The position numbers and the translations under genes were made by a program. From contig JADNYV010000086.1 of assembly GCA_015501055.1 (NCBI GenBank), positions 62,001 through 126,000 of the forward strand: a DNA stretch of 64,000 nt, given 5' to 3'. Positions 11,232 to 24,900 of this stretch are shown here, in pieces. Every line of letters starts with the position of its first letter. The first letter of the stretch is position 1. The DNA is from Mucidula mucida (Eukaryota; Basidiomycota; Agaricomycetes; Agaricales; Physalacriaceae). The notes beneath the pieces are model-generated. The model saw only the letters and a program-made list of their open reading frames with translations. It was not told the origin of the DNA and ran no database searches.

Positions 11232-14200
11232 ATGGACCAATATGACTCTGACTTCTCCTCGTATATGTCGTCTGATGTTGATGTTGGCTCAGTTCCGTCT
11301 CCTCAACGGTCCGAGTTTGATCGAGCGTATTTAGCTGATACAGCTCACGCCGGACGCCCGCCTGTCTATATCGATTCTGGATCCACTACCCACATTCACT
11401 CTATTGATTCCGACTTCACTTCGTATCGCTCCGTCTCTCAGAACGTCACTGGTTTTGGGAGTAGCTCTCGGAAGATTGCTGGTCGAGGCATTGCCACATT
11501 TGTAGCGCGCCTTCCTAGTCGCCGTCGTCGCCGTCTCCGTCTTAAGGACACCGCCCATGTCCCGAACTCGTCACCATCACTCATCTCTGTTCCACGTCTC
11601 GATGAAGCCAGGTGCTATACTGTCTTTGGCGCTGGAAAGTGTGTGGTGTTTGAGCAGGACGACGATGGAAAGTTTATCCAAGGTTGACTGAAAAAGAGAA
11701 AGTTGTTCTTACGGCCACCAAGGATGACTCACGCCTCTACAACCTTGACCACGTTCATACGGATACTGCGTATCACGCTGCTCCTTCCGATTCTACCTCT
11801 CCGCCCATTCATGCTAAGCTTCATCGACTTCATTGCGCTATGGGTCACCTTAGTTATGACGGTTGTCGCGCGCTTTATCGTGCCGGTGCGTTGGAGGATG
11901 TTGGAAGTTTACGGAAGCAGAGTTGAAGGCTGAGCCACCCGTGTGTGATGCCTGCGCCCAAGGCAAGCTTACACGGGCGGTATTTCCATCTTCGAGTTCT
12001 CGAGCTGAGCATCCTCTCGCTCTTGTACACTCGGACCTTTGGGGCAAAGCTCCCGTGCAGACTAGGCATGGGAAGCGTTATCTCATGACATTCCTGAACG
12101 ATCATTCGCGGAAGTCTTGGGTATTCTTTCTTCGGAAGAAGAGTGACGCCTTTGAAACGTTCAAGGTGTGGTTGGCGATGGTCGAGCGTAAGACTGGTCG
12201 GAAGTTGTTGGAACTCCACACGGACAATGGTGGAGAGTATTTCTCGAAGGCTTGGGATGCGTATCTTTCAGAGCGTGGAATTTGACACTCCAGCTCCGCT
12301 CCACACACGCCGGAAGAGAATGCTCGCGCGGAACGTCTAAACCGCACGCTGTTCGACCGTGTCCGCACTATCCTCATTGAATGTGGTCTTCCTTTATCCT
12401 TTTGGGGGGAGGCTACCATCTATGTCAACAATCTTTGCAATGCCAGCTTCACCCGTTCTCTTCCTCGTGGCTCAGTTCCCAATACGTTGTATGGCCACGG
12501 TTCCGAATTGCGCAATCTTCATCCATTCGGGTGTAAGGCTTGGGTGTACAACACTGACCAGGATCACAAACTGGATAAATGTGGTATATCTGGGTTCTAT
12601 TTGGGAAGGATGAGACGCGGAAGGCATATAAAGTTTATGTGCCAGGGAAGAAGGAAATTGTCACTTCTGCTCACGTCAAGTTTGATGACTCCGCTCATGG
12701 GGGAGTATTGTTCAACGCTGTGTCGTCAACGGGGGAGTCCTATGACTATCCCAAGTTCCAATTACCACGTGAACATGCTCTGGGCGAAGTTGAGTTTCCT
12801 AAAACCTCTAATCCTCATCAACCTCCCGCTCCTCCTCATATATCCCCTCCTCATTCTCCTCGTGCAGCATCTCCAGCTCGCCAGTTGAGACCAATTCATT
12901 GGAATCCCCGCTTACCCTCTAATGCATCACCTGCCCAACACGTGGTAGGGCGACTCGTGAAGCAAGAGCGGCGGAATTGCATCAGCAGGCTTTTGGCGAC
13001 TTAGATCTCAACGATCTGCTCACTCCTGGACCTGATGACAATGCTCCAGCAGATCTCTTTGATCATGCTCTTCATATTCGGCATGGTGAAATTCCTGCCA
13101 ACTTTGAGCAAGCCATGAACTGTCCCGACACTCTTGAGTGGAAGGCAGCTATGCTCTATGAGCACTCACAGCTGGTACGCATGCAGACGTACAAGTTAGT
13201 TCGTCTCCCTGCGGGTTGGTCTGCCATTGGCACTCAGTGGGTTTGGGCAACCAAGCTGGATGCCGGCACCGGTCTGATTACAGGCTACCGGGCTCGTGTT
13301 GTCGCTCAAGGTTTCTTTCAGCGCTCTGGCGTTGATTTCTTCGACACACATGCACCTACCGCTCAGATATCTTCAATTCGTGGTATTGCTGGTCTTGCGG
13401 CTATCTTGGATTGGGAGATCCACGTGGTCGACGTCAAGTCTGCTTTCCTTAACAGCGACATGCCGGACGACCAACCCGTTTACCTAAAGCAACCCCGCGG
13501 TCTTGAAGTGGAAGGCAAGGAAGATTATGTCTGGCGTCTGCGGAAGGCCTTATACGGTCTGAAACAAGCCGGCTTCCTTTGGTATGAGAAGCTGAAGAGC
13601 ATTCTTGTCTCATTGGGCTTCTCCATCTGCATCTCTGATCCCTGTGTCTTCGTCCGTCACTCGGAACTCGGAATCCTCATCATCACCTCTCATGTCGATG
13701 ATCTCGCTCTCTTTGGCAGCACTCTCACGGTCATCGTCTCATTCAAGTCTGATTTCTCGCGACACGTCGAGATCACGGACAAGGGTGAGATCTCCGACTT
13801 ACTCGGCATGAAGGTCACTCGCAACCGCTCAAAGAGGACAATATCGCTCTCACAGCAGGGCTACATCGAGTCAGTCCTTCGGAACTTTCAGATGGAAGGC
13901 TGCCGCGCTGTCTCCACCCCTATGGAGAACACTCCTCTGCGACGAAGTGATTGCCCCGAGGTTGGCTCATCCGAGCACAACGCGATGGACTCCATCCCAT
14001 ACTCTCGTGCAGTCGGCTCTGTTATGCACGCCGCTGTCATGACGCGACCCGATATCAGCCGCGCTGTTCAACAGGTATCGCAGTTTATGCAGAACCCGGG
14101 TCGTACTCATTGGATCGCCGTTCAACGGATTTTGCGTTACCTAAAGGGTACGTCTGACTACGAGCTCGTTCTCGGTGGTAGACATGCTCTGAAGGATGCA

Positions 14201-14680
14201 TTCCATGGGTACACGGACGCGAACTTCGCTGATAATCCCGACGAACACGGCCACTCAATTTCCGGAGGTGCTCTCTTCATGGGCACTGGTTGCTTCTTGT
14301 GGTATGCCCGCCGTCAGACTCAAGTCGCCATTGGTACTCCAGGAGCCGATTATTATGCCGCCAGCATCTGTGGTACCGACATCATCTCGTTCCGTCAGCT
14401 TCTGGACGAACTCGGTTTCTCACCTGATGGCCCGACACCGATGCGCGTCGATGCCAACTCAGCACTCGCGAACTTGACGTCAAATCAAGTTACCCATGGC
14501 AACAAACACATCAAGATTCGCTATCATTGGATCCGACAAGCCATCGCGTGCAAGGACATTGTGGCGGTCCGTGTCGACACCAAGGACAATCTTGCCGACG
14601 TCTTCACGAAGGCACTGCCACCGGACAGTCACAAGACAGCAATCCGTGGTCTCGGTCTTCAACGAGCCAGTACTCGTTGA
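11232..14680 (+). pseudogene. Copia pol: protease, integrase, RT, RNase H (left part frameshifted)
   Basis: Protease motif YIDSGSTTHIHS is near 11,370. The GAG-pre-integrase motif LHRLHCAMGHLSYDG follows near 11,820 and the integrase core (SDLWGKAP, LHTDNGGEYF) at 12,030-12,240. The next segments are EENARAERLNRTLFDRVRT and HPFGCKAWVY. One-base shifts occur at about 11,688, 11,920, 12,283, 12,610 and 12,960. From 12,977 a clean 567-codon frame reaches the stop at 14,680. It holds reverse transcriptase (QWVWATKLD, VDVKSAFLNSD, LYGLKQA, and the active-site box HVDD in place of YVDD) and RNase H (YTDANFADNPDEHG, ADYYAA). It ends in the TKALPPDSHKTAIRGLGL tail. Confidence 0.93.
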
Positions 14681-14687
14681 GGGGGAG

Positions 14688-15045
14688 TGTTGGAATCTGA
14701 GTAGTATTGGGTCAACGAGCATTGGCTCTATCATGGACAGTCATTTCCTTATTTAGTCACGGACCTACTATATTCGTTTAGTCCTTCCTTTTCCGTACCT
14801 CAGTCTCTTACTACGACGACTGAGGTATGCCTTACTTATATCACTCGTTTCTTCTATCTCACACGTCCTGTAGCTCGGCGCGACTCGTACCATTCGTGTA
14901 CTCGTACTTACGGCCTCGTTACAGGTATGTAGTAATACAAAGAGTCTCTTACTACGACGACTGAGCTCGGCGCGACTCGTACCATTCGTGTACTCGTACT
15001 TACGGCCTCGTTACAGGTCGTCTCGTTTCCGTACCGGTTTCGTCA
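14688..15045 (+). repeat. Copia 3' LTR (358 bp)
   Basis: Starts TGTTGGAATC just after the polypurine tract and ends TTTCGTCA before the TCTTG target duplicate. It holds an internal tandem duplication: TCTCTTACTACGACGACTGA occurs near 14,805 and 14,945, and the GCGCGACTCGTACCATTCGT block occurs near 14,878 and 14,968. Confidence 0.95.
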
Positions 15046-15254
15046 TCTTGAGACTACGTGACCTTATGAAACACGCCTTCAGCTGCAATTGTCATCGAAG
15101 TACTTAAAGTTTGATCATCGCTCATGAACTTCGCACCAGTGTTGTCAAAGAAAACATTAGTCGAGGTGCATACTACAACGCGTAGCGTGTAACTGTGGAA
15201 GTCTATAGTAGAAGCACATCCGTAAATGCAAAACAAAGAAAATCAAAACAAAAC

Positions 15255-17874
15255 TCAAGCCGCGTTGGAGTGAGCGTTGGAAGTAGCACTACCAGTCTGA
15301 GCCTTGTACATCTTCGCGTACTCGCCGCCCACGTCCAGAAGTTCGGTGTGGTACCACGCTCAACCACTCGGCCTCCCTCCATACGCCTGCGACGTTGATC
15401 ATGAGGACCTTGCTTGTACCAGAAGAAGAAAAGGAACTTACAAGATGAGTGTAGCACGATGTACAAGCGGGACAAGCGTGTGGGTCACTGCGATCATGGT
15501 CTTTCCCGAGTCTACAAAGTCGACGAGGGCTTTACAAACACGTTCCGCAGCGAGTGGGTCCAACGCAGATAGGCCTTCGTCAACGAGCATCAGTCTACAC
15601 GATTCCTTCGCAGTGAGTACTTTGGTGAACATGCGAGTCCTGGGAATGAGTTAGCAGTCAGCTCAAGGTCTACGTTACGACGGACGTACAACAGCAGCCT
15701 TTGTAGTTCACCACCAGAGATCTTCGTCGGCATTCGGATAGGTTGCTCGCGATCGCGTTCCTCCAGGACGGCTGCGGTAATCGGGGCGCTGGAGTAACAC
15801 GTATTGAACCCCGTCGAGAAAGTCACTGGTGTATAAAGCGCGTCCAATCCGTGCTCCAAGTCTTCGATATATTTCGAAGATCCAGCCAAGTCGCATGCTT
15901 CAGCAAGGACATCGTCCTCATATCCGAGACTCTCGGGGGCGCCAATTAGGAAGTTATGGCGGTAGGAGAGCGGATAGAGATCGTCCGTCTGAGATAGGAT
16001 GGCCATAGACTTTCGGAGGTACGTCAAGTCGATGTCTTGGATGCTGGTGTCGTTGATGAGGATGTTTCCACTCGTGCAGTCCATCAGGCGAGCGATGAGG
16101 TTCAATAATGTCGTCTTGCCGCATCCATTATCGCCAATGATTACAATGAGTTCTCCAGCAGAGACATCGAAAGACACTTCGCTGAGGACGTTGTTGCTAT
16201 CCGCATATCCAAAAGAAACGTCCCTACAATGGGAGGTGCACGTTAGTAAACACGATGAGCAACACAGCGCGGCGTAATTTGTACCTGAAAGAAACGCTAA
16301 ATCCACCCTTCGACTTGAGTTTCTTCACGTGTCCGTCTTTCATTGCTGGAGACATTTCCAACGCGTCATAGAATCGCTTTGCTGACTGAAGGAGCGTGTT
16401 CAAAGGCTGAGCGCGGGAAAGCTGTTGCATGAGAAGAATGTCCTGCTTGACGCTGGAGTATGAGAACTGCATAAGCGCCAGAGACGCCAGGAGATTAGCA
16501 TCTATGGGGAATAGATAACTGATGACGGTCCCGTAGAGGATCTTCTTGAAGATGAGAAATGTCATGAAGTCTTTATGATGAAGAACACTCACCGGAGAGT
16601 AGTCGATAACCAGTCGGACGACGTCCCAGGCCCATGAAGATGGCGGACTCATAGCGAGTGTCTGTTCATTCCAACGGAAAGCGCCAACTTTTTTGAACTC
16701 TTGCGCATACTCTGGGAAACGTAGTCGTCAATACATGGATACAGATGACGTTGGTACTAACGAACCTTTGGAGAGTTTTTCCAATCCGCCGGTCTTGATC
16801 AACGACTCACGATAAACGGCAGGATGGAAGATCATTTGATGTAGACCGCGCAGCCGAATATAGTGTTTATTGTTCGTCCAGAACACATAGCCTGCGAGTG
16901 ATCAGTAAAAGGTGATATGGAAATGAAGAGTGCGCACCTGCATCTCCAAAGCGCGACGAAGGTATGAGCATTGACATAGCGGGCAACATGTATCCGAGGG
17001 TGAGGACCGTCCATATTGGAATGGATCCGTGGAGATAGAGAAGCGCGACTTGAACACAGAGCTGTACAGCGATACCGATGTACACCCGAAGGTGTAGTAT
17101 GATGCCCGATAGGACCTCCCATCCTTGACTCTTGGGGGCGATATGAAGCTCATCTGGTCCAGGGAGGGAGGTAGGACCTAGAAGGACGTTCAACAAGGAG
17201 ACATGCACGTAGGTAGTAGACTGACCAAGGGAAGTCTTGAGGTCAAGAGCGAGGCCCACTGTATGAGTCATAGTGATGAGAACGAAGGGAGCCACACAGC
17301 AGGCTGACGCGTACCTTCGGCGAACTTGGGGAAGAAGTGCAACTTGAACGACGAGTCGATAATGACAGAGTGTTGTTCACTGAGACAATAATCAATCAAT
17401 GATGACGAGTGAAAGCTCACGACGTACATGACCCTCGACGCTATAGACGACGTGGCGCCTGATGTCAGACAGGCAATAACAGCAGCTCTGAGCGTGGCCA
17501 GCAAGGCTTCGCCCGGCGCAGTTCCCGTCACCCACGATTCCACCTTTAGGCTTTTCAGAAGCGACACAGAGTGAAGAGAGAGATAGACGCACGATCCCAA
17601 AGCCAGTGGTGTACACGGCCCAGAGATACAACGCCGGCACCATACAAAGCCACACCGATGCTGTCAAGTAGTGCAGAACGGGCGTGGTGGCGATCGTCAA
17701 CGCGTTGTAGAGGAGGAGCGCAGCATAGGATCCATGGTCGAGAAGAACTGTGCCGCCACCCAAAAAGCTGTTGAACGACCACGATGCCGGCGGTTCGTAC
17801 GCCACATGAAAAAACCCAAGCTTCTCTCGCTTGACGCGAGAGGCATTGGGAGCCTCATCAGTAGGATAGTTCAT
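15255..17874 (-). CDS. ABC transporter, one membrane domain and one ATPase domain
   Basis: The start at 17,874 (MNYPTDEAPNASRVKREKLG) leads into several hydrophobic segments split over many exons (about 17,874-16,310). The nucleotide-binding domain follows. It has Walker A IIGDNGCGKTTLLN, signature SGGELQ, Walker B RLMLVDEGLSALD with D-loop, and a switch VTHT. Introns fit well, for example donor GTACGT near 15,687 and the last intron with acceptor CGCAG near 15,392. The tail GGRVVERG lies in one frame and ELLDVGGEYAKMYKAQTG in the next, so one base (probably a C) appears missing at about 15,350-15,354; without it the protein would end early. It resembles fungal MsbA/HlyB-type transporters. 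Substrate unknown. Confidence 0.85.
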
Positions 17875-19630
17875 GAACGAAATGGAGGTGTTTCTTGGAA
17901 GATAGTGGTGGTGGTTTGGGGGAAGGCTGTTGTGCGAGAGGAAGTGACAATTGTGACAAGGCTTTTATAGCGGACCGGGTTTGGTGGTCACCCTTGAGTC
18001 ACAACAAGCGCAATTCATGATTGCTCCATAGCGATGGAAATCCTGTGCAGGTAGGCGCGGAAGAGAGAACAACGAGGATCTGCGTTAGCACGTAGAAAAC
18101 AATACTGAGGGCGAGCGTTCCAGGGCTAGAGAGGGTTGTTAAGAGCGACAAGGGAGAATACAATAGAAACACCTCGGAGGACGCCTCCATTCCATAATAA
18201 GACAAGAGAACAAGGGCCGGAGGGGTCTCCCTCCGAACAAAAGATCAGCGCCGTTTCCTAGTCTTTGCATTATCGATCTCCTGCCTCAAATGCAGAGCTA
18301 AGAATCAATGGTGAGAACACGTATAATCCAACAAAGTGGGCAGTGTAAACGCGTGGATTCCGAACGCCAGTGTGATCAATTGAAATTGAGGCGCCGAACT
18401 TGGGGGAAATGAATTGGTACCCCGATTTAGATGAAAGGAGACAGGTTTCGTGTGCGCAGAGACGCGCGCATTGTATTCTGGGCTTTCTTCCTCAGAGATA
18501 GTTATCTTGTCGTCCGTTCTGCCCACGTTGGGAGAAATTGAGCAAGCAAAAAAAACCACGACGCACAGTATCGATGGAGGCTGGGAACAATGGTAAACTG
18601 TCCTGAGGCAGTAAATTACCAGGCCTAACGGATGTGTAGGAAGGAATGCAACGCGTAGGGGGTTGTTGTTTTCAAAATGGTAGAAGGACACGAGGACACG
18701 GCAATGGCCGAGATTACCCTGCCGTGCGGCACATTAATTGTGGGTCCAACTTGAGGCCATTGTCAATCGATGGGGAAGTCTCTTCGCTGTGCCACACGAC
18801 GAGTGGTGACTTGTATTCACGACGTATGCCTCGCTTCAACACCCAACTGCCGGCAGCTCCGTGTTGCCCGCACGAACCACGAACTACAAAGAGGAGTTTG
18901 AATCCTTCACATCATACATGTCAAGGATTCCAAGTCGACGCGATACAGTGGCATCATATACACGACCTTTGCACTTCTCCCGGAGTCGTGTGTGCACATA
19001 CAACCCCACATCTCATAATACTAACCTGAAGTTGGAAGCAAGTATAGTGTAAAATGCGAGATCAATTAACATCGTGTTTGCATCGTGTACAGCATCCGTT
19101 TGGATAGTGCCTGGCTCTAGACTAGGACGTATCCACCATATGGTAAAAATGACAAGCTATAAGAGATCAGGACTTGTGAAACAAGGTAATCGAAAGTGCA
19201 CGCACCACGTTGTCCGTTTCACGACATTTCCTCGCGTCCCAGCAGTCAATATGCGAGTCAGACCATGTATACCAGGTAGGACACGCAAATAAATTTCGCA
19301 CAGCACAGTAGAGGGACGAACTACACGCTGAGGGGAGGAAGTAAGGAACACGTCGGAGATTTGGATGAAGAGAGGCTGCTGATCAATGCTGTAACGCTTT
19401 CCAATGAATAAAGTTATTGAACACGACTGAGTTGAATTAAACAAAGAACAAGGATACTGAGAACGGCAGTGCGGCGGCGGCGCGACCTTGTTCTCGATTT
19501 GGATTCTTCACTTGGGTCAAAGGACATGTGACGACGGTACATTAGCTTACGAAAGACATTGGAGTCAGGTCATTGAATCAAAGGAGATGAGGATACCAGG
19601 TAAGCCCCGAACCGAGTATATACAACTATA
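17875..19630. other. intergenic region
   Basis: About 1.75 kb upstream of the ABC transporter gene. Short frames exist (for example 18,305-18,691 minus) but show no domain, repeat or splice pattern I recognise. The proximal 200 bp presumably hold the transporter promoter. Confidence 0.5.
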
Positions 19631-20520
19631 ATCTCGTCAGTTATATACATATAACTGCAAGTGGGTAATATAACTGGATTTTGAGCTACTTACCTGACTG
19701 GAATTGGCCGTGGCAGATCCCGCCGCTCTCTACTAACTGATACTGGTATCCGCCGCCGCCGCCCTTCCATTTCGGGATGGTACGGCATATGCCGAATTCG
19801 CTTCTCCCCTGCCAGTTCCATCTCGGGACCGTACGCCGTTTTCACCACCACCACCACCATGGACGACAACACGAAGACGAAGCCACAGGCAACTGCCAAG
19901 GAATTAAGCATTATAAGACCTACCTTAGTACACATTTCTCGGCCGTGAGACAAGATAAAAGGGTTTCTGCGCGTACTTCCCTCTCGGATACAGAGCGCTG
20001 CAATCTATCTGACTGCTTCCAGTCGCCTACTACTAGCTCGGCCTCTCGCACCCACCTCCTTTATCCGCAGCGGCGTTCTTAGTGGCATGGTCCCACAAAT
20101 TCAGGAATAATGGCCACAACCCGATGTTGTTGTCTACCTCGACGAGACGGAACGGTTGACTAGAACAAGGATAAATAAACAAGTACCATTTCTGTACCTA
20201 ATGTACATCTATGTTACAGACTTTTCACAGAGTGTACAGTTACTACTACAGTAATTGGGTTAGTAAATCCTACTCTTCAAGTACTTATCGTGAAATGGGA
20301 TGTATCCCACGTATCGCCGCGCGCCAGACATAAGGGGATGGGGCCAGTGTGTGAGTAGCAGTGCATCATGACTAGGCCCGCCATCTGTACGAAGGTTCGA
20401 CTATGAGCGCGGGATTCTGAATCCAGTTATCAGGTAGGGCGGGCAAGGTACTAACTGAAATAGGTCGAAAGTAACTGGAATTGGTCCCAATTTCAGTTAG
20501 CTTTCGCTAACTGACGAGAT
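19631..20520. mobile_element. possible non-autonomous DNA transposon
   Basis: The ends are inverted: ATCTCGTCAGTTA at 19,631 and its complement ending at 20,520. Just inside each end is a small hairpin with the same CAGTTA/TAACTG stem but different inner bases (stem around AC on the left, around GAAA on the right). TAACTG or CAGTTA motifs recur inside both ends. There is no transposase and no clear target duplication, apart from a possible 2-bp AT. Confidence 0.4.
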
Positions 20521-21943
20521 GCTTTTGGTCATGCCTCCCCCGTTTCTGCGATATATGTAGTTCTACAAAATGGAAATCATTTGGGGAAATGTAAAGACGT
20601 ACATGCATAACGCGCACTGACGTAGTGTATCCGAAACGGGAAACCGTGGCGCACCTGGGCGTAGGTAGTGTCTACGTTCAATTGTTTGGGGCGCGCCAAA
20701 TAAAGACCCCAACGCGTTGAAGGACCGACGCCATCTTAACCTTAAACCACCATGTGCCCACGACCATTTACGTGCTGGCTTCCCGCCGCCGTCGACGCTG
20801 CCAGTGCCGTCCGCCTCGCTGTCGCCACTGCCCGCCTCGCCAGCACCACCGTCCGCCTCGACAATGACGACTGCCATCATATATTGTGCTCGTTCGGTTC
20901 TAGCACAGGAGAACGCGCCAACCACTATGTAGGCCATGCGATTCATCGTATAAGAGCGATTTATGCCGCAGTCCGTATACGAGCCCATTCACCGTCTACC
21001 GTGTCGTCCGCATTCCCCCAAGGGAGACATGTCTACCACTATAGTGGATACCCGGCAGCACCGCAAAAATTGAATGTGGCGTAATTGGTGTTTTCGGAAC
21101 GTATATGATCTGGATATCGACGCGTTGCATTGACGGGCGCATCTTCACAATTGACCACCATCATTCCATGACCGCTGTCGTCGCTGCGTCACCGAGGCCT
21201 ACAAGCGACAGTATACCGGAGTCGTCCGACGCGCGCAACGGCAGGTACGAAGGCGCGTCCTGTATCGATGAGTCCCATTCAGGTCGTCGTCTGCATCACG
21301 CAAGGCTGGAAGATTGAAATCGCCGCAGATCATGTCATACAACATATACGCCACAGGGCCGGAGCAATTGAGCGCTACGATGATGGCGATCTTTGTACAG
21401 TGGTTAGGCCTGTGCCGACGACGACATCAGCATTAGCCTTGGTGATTTCGCTCAACACTCACCCCGACATCGCGTACGCGTAGATGACGGGCAACCAATG
21501 GCGCGATTGACGGTCAGACTGCTCTGTCTCCGGCTCTCCAGTCACCTAGCCTAGATTCCGTTGCCACGTAAGGGATCGCAAACCCACTTGGCTAACCCAG
21601 AGGTTCGTGCTGCCACGTCAATTCTTCGTATCCAAGTCGCCTCATCAATTCTGGCTATCGCGGGAAACGGAATAGACGAAAAGGTATCGTTGAGGACGTC
21701 GGCTGCTGAAGGGCATCATCGCAGTGTTGAACTCGAAGCCAGGTAGCTCGTCACCGGTCGATCTCAATGCCGAAAGCACCACGCGATGACCACGTGGGCA
21801 TGCTGTCTGCATGATTCGACATTTCCACAGGTCGACCACAACGTTGATGTTGACCTGCTGAATCCCTAGCGAATCCTCCCGTTTCCCTTTCATTTTGGCA
21901 ACCCCGGAAATCATTAATATCGGCTAAAGCGCAGGGACCCAGG
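20521..21943. other. intergenic region with unassigned frames
   Basis: Frames at 20,563-20,988 (minus) and 20,717-21,084 (plus) overlap as mirror images and are alanine/serine/proline-rich. Neither looks like a known protein. The last few hundred bases before 21,944 would include the promoter of the Msb1-domain gene. Confidence 0.4.
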
Positions 21944-24900
21944 ATGCCGTCCTTCTTGTCCAAAGTTTTTGGACGTAAAAAGCAGGACGACAAGGAGCTC
22001 TCGCCGGGAAGCCGCACGTCTGCAGCGTCTCTTCTCGAAGGAAAGTTTGAGGCCGTGTCACCGACGGTGTCCGAATCTGCGGAGAAGCAGCTAGCACAGC
22101 CAGAAAAGGGGAGCGGGGGCAATGGCGGATTTTTGCAAAGAGTCAAACCGACGTCGACGCAAGAACCGATACGCAGTTACCAGCCGCCGCCGCATCTGAC
22201 ACTGAACCTCGCCTTTGGTACGGGAAAGGTCGAGCGGCCTCTTGGATCCGTATTCGCATACCCCGATGGGCAGATCACGCTCGACGACAAGGCGATTGGG
22301 GAGCGGAGGCTGACACCGAGCGAAACGCTCGTTTTGGTCAAGTCGTGCTCACAGGCCATCGTGGCAAGGGGTACGTGCTTCCTAGTACCCAAAACGACCG
22401 CAGCTCATTTTTTTTTGGTAGGTCTTGAGACGCCTGGCATCATGCACCCGCATTGGTATTCTGCCGACCCACTCGTTCAGCGACGCCTCATATCGCTCTT
22501 CATCCGGTCCTTGGCTCCCACAGCCTCATCCACGCTCCCTCAATTCGATTCTGAAATCGTATCCACGCGTTCTCCCCACGATGTTGCAGCCGTATTGCGT
22601 TGGGGCATGCGCCATCTTCAATTCGATCCTCTGGATCCGTCGTGGTATCAAACCTTCTTTGCCGCTGAGCAGAGCTCTGGATATCCTCCAAACGCCTTTT
22701 CTCAGCACCTCGTTCCTTTGCTTCCATCCACACATGTCGAACTCCTCACAGCTGCAATAGATCTGTTCAGCTCGCTCGCTGCACACGCAGAGGCCAACAG
22801 TATTTCTGGGAGCAAAATATCTAAACTCCTCGGTCTATGGCTTCTCGAAGCTAAGCGTGCAGACGAAACGGACACTTGGCCCGTCTTTTACGATCGATGG
22901 GAACAGGCTGGCCGCAAGATGGAGCACTTATTCCTCTCTAATATAAGGTTCGTGGCATTGATCCCAGTCCCTTTGCCTTTTTAACATTCAATCAGACAGG
23001 AAACGCTCGCCCACCCAATGCCAAAGCGCCTAACGGAGCTGGTCAAAGCCTATCCTTACGGTCAGGACCCCACAGATGGACTCCTTCCGCGTCCACGATT
23101 TTCGACGCGCCAATACACGGCCCTGTACGTTCGCTTGGACACGGAACTTTCGTCTTCCAGGTCTATTATTGCGAAGCACCCTCTGCGTATAATATCAGAC
23201 GCGTTGTTGGCGGATGACGCGTCAGAGTCGACTTTAGCGTCGCTTTGGGCCAAGATCAAGTTCGCTGCTCAGGGCTCGGCCGATGATGCCCTCTCTAGCC
23301 CCGCAAGCCGCGTGTTTTCCGATGAGACGCTCAGGTACCTTTCACTTGGTCCTTCCGAGGTCGCAGGTGCTACCACACCTTCGTTGACTCTTGTCCTTCC
23401 CGAAAAGTCTGCGCCTATCTCTCGCCAGGGGACAGAGACTTCGCTGCCACCATCCTTACCGGCGCCCTCAAATGGAAGCTCGAATACAATTGGGATTGAC
23501 TGGGCGCAGTTCTCGACCAGTGGATTCTTGGAGACGACGACGCCGCTGGGCTCGCACCTTGCGAAGACGCTGATGGACTCGGATATCGAGAAGACGACCC
23601 CACAACTGCCGCGGAAGCCGAGCAAGAAGGGCAAAAGTGGACCGTCAAGGAAGAGTTTGGATACTTTACCGCCTATCATCGTCCCCACGTCTTCCAGCTC
23701 TACACCATCGCCACCACCCACAGAGGAGAAGAAATCGAAGATTATCGATTTGACGCAGATAGAGGTGGACGAGGCTTTCATCGACTTTTGGAACGACGCC
23801 CTTGTTGATCCGGTGGCGAAGGGATGGCCTGCATTTGTGGTGGGTAAGCTTAAGCATTCGCTTGAGGAAGAGTCGGTGCTGGAGGGGGGCAAGAAGGTGG
23901 AGTGGGTCGTAATCGAGGAGACGTTTAGTCGTCCTCCACCTCCGCCTGCTACAGCTACTTCAGAGTCTGCGACCACTGCCGCGAGCTCTACTACAGAGAG
24001 ACGCGCCCGACCCACATCACCCAGACCTTCGTTGAAGAGCATGACGAATTCGTCCAAGAAACGGTTTAGTTTCTGGACTGGCGCGAGGAGGGGCTCGACC
24101 AGTAATGTGCGAGCAAGCGAGATGGGCGAAAGTACGGATGAGGGACGTCGGGAAAGCATGGACGCACCCGCCAGCCCGGTGAAGAAGGAGGGCAAGAAGG
24201 ATAAGCGGAAGAGCGTGCCTCCGCCGGTTTTGGAGGAGGCTGAGGAGACTAAAGAGGATAATGGGAAGGCGGCAGTGACGGCCAGTGCTGCGATTGCTGG
24301 TGTCGCCGCTGCCGCGGGTGCTGCTGCTGTCGTTGCTGCGACAAGTGCAGAAGCAGAGGATAAGCCTGCTTCGAAACAGGTTATTCCGCCCGGCGCAGAG
24401 GAAACGAGCGCCCCAGTGGAGGAGCCGGTTAAAGAGGCGGATGTTCCTGTCGTCGCAGCCACTGTTCCTGCCGAGGTTCCGCCTGAGATGACGCCTGTCG
24501 TCGAGGAGCCTGCGCTCGAGACTGTTGTCCTCGAGCCTGTCATAGAGAGCGTTATACCCAAGCCTTCAGTGGAGAGCGTTGCTCCTGAGGCTGTGGTGGA
24601 GAGTGCTATACCCGAGCCTACAGCGATACACGAGCCTGCGGTGGAGGAGCCTTCTGCGCCTGAACCTGTTGTCGAGGCGCCTGAGGGTGACGATGTTTCT
24701 GCTCCAGCACTTGCCGATGAGGTTCCTCCTCTCGCGGCATTTGTCGACGCCCCCGCCCCAGCAGCTGTTGACGATACCCCAGCACCCGTCGCAGTGGTCG
24801 AGACTCTGGCTTCTATTGAGGATGTCGAGCCTGCCGTCGTCGAGGAAGTACCTGTCGTTGTCGTTGCCGAGCCCACTGTACTGCCCATCGCTGAGGAGGA

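Larger units (their letters stand above)
9718..15050 (+). mobile_element. Copia/Ty1-type LTR retrotransposon, full length
   Basis: Two LTRs (9723-10062 and 14688-15045) start TGTTGGAATC and end TTTCGTCA. They are flanked by a perfect 5-bp target duplication, TCTTG (9718-9722 and 15046-15050). The internal order is gag, protease, GAG-pre-integrase, integrase, reverse transcriptase, RNase H, which is the Copia order. The primer-binding position follows directly at 10063 (GGTTATGGGCC). A polypurine tract, GAGGGGGAG, precedes the 3' LTR at 14679. The right part is open, while the left part contains several one-base frameshifts. It inserted between the secreted-protein gene and the ABC transporter gene. 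Confidence 0.97.

Noticed and set aside
10980..11240. Programmed gag-pol frameshift
   Set aside because: The first shift lies inside gag before the zinc knuckle, and several other one-base shifts follow, so decay or sequence error is simpler.
20563..21084. Overlapping frames on both strands upstream of the Msb1-domain gene
   Set aside because: Alanine/proline-rich mirror frames without recognisable motifs.
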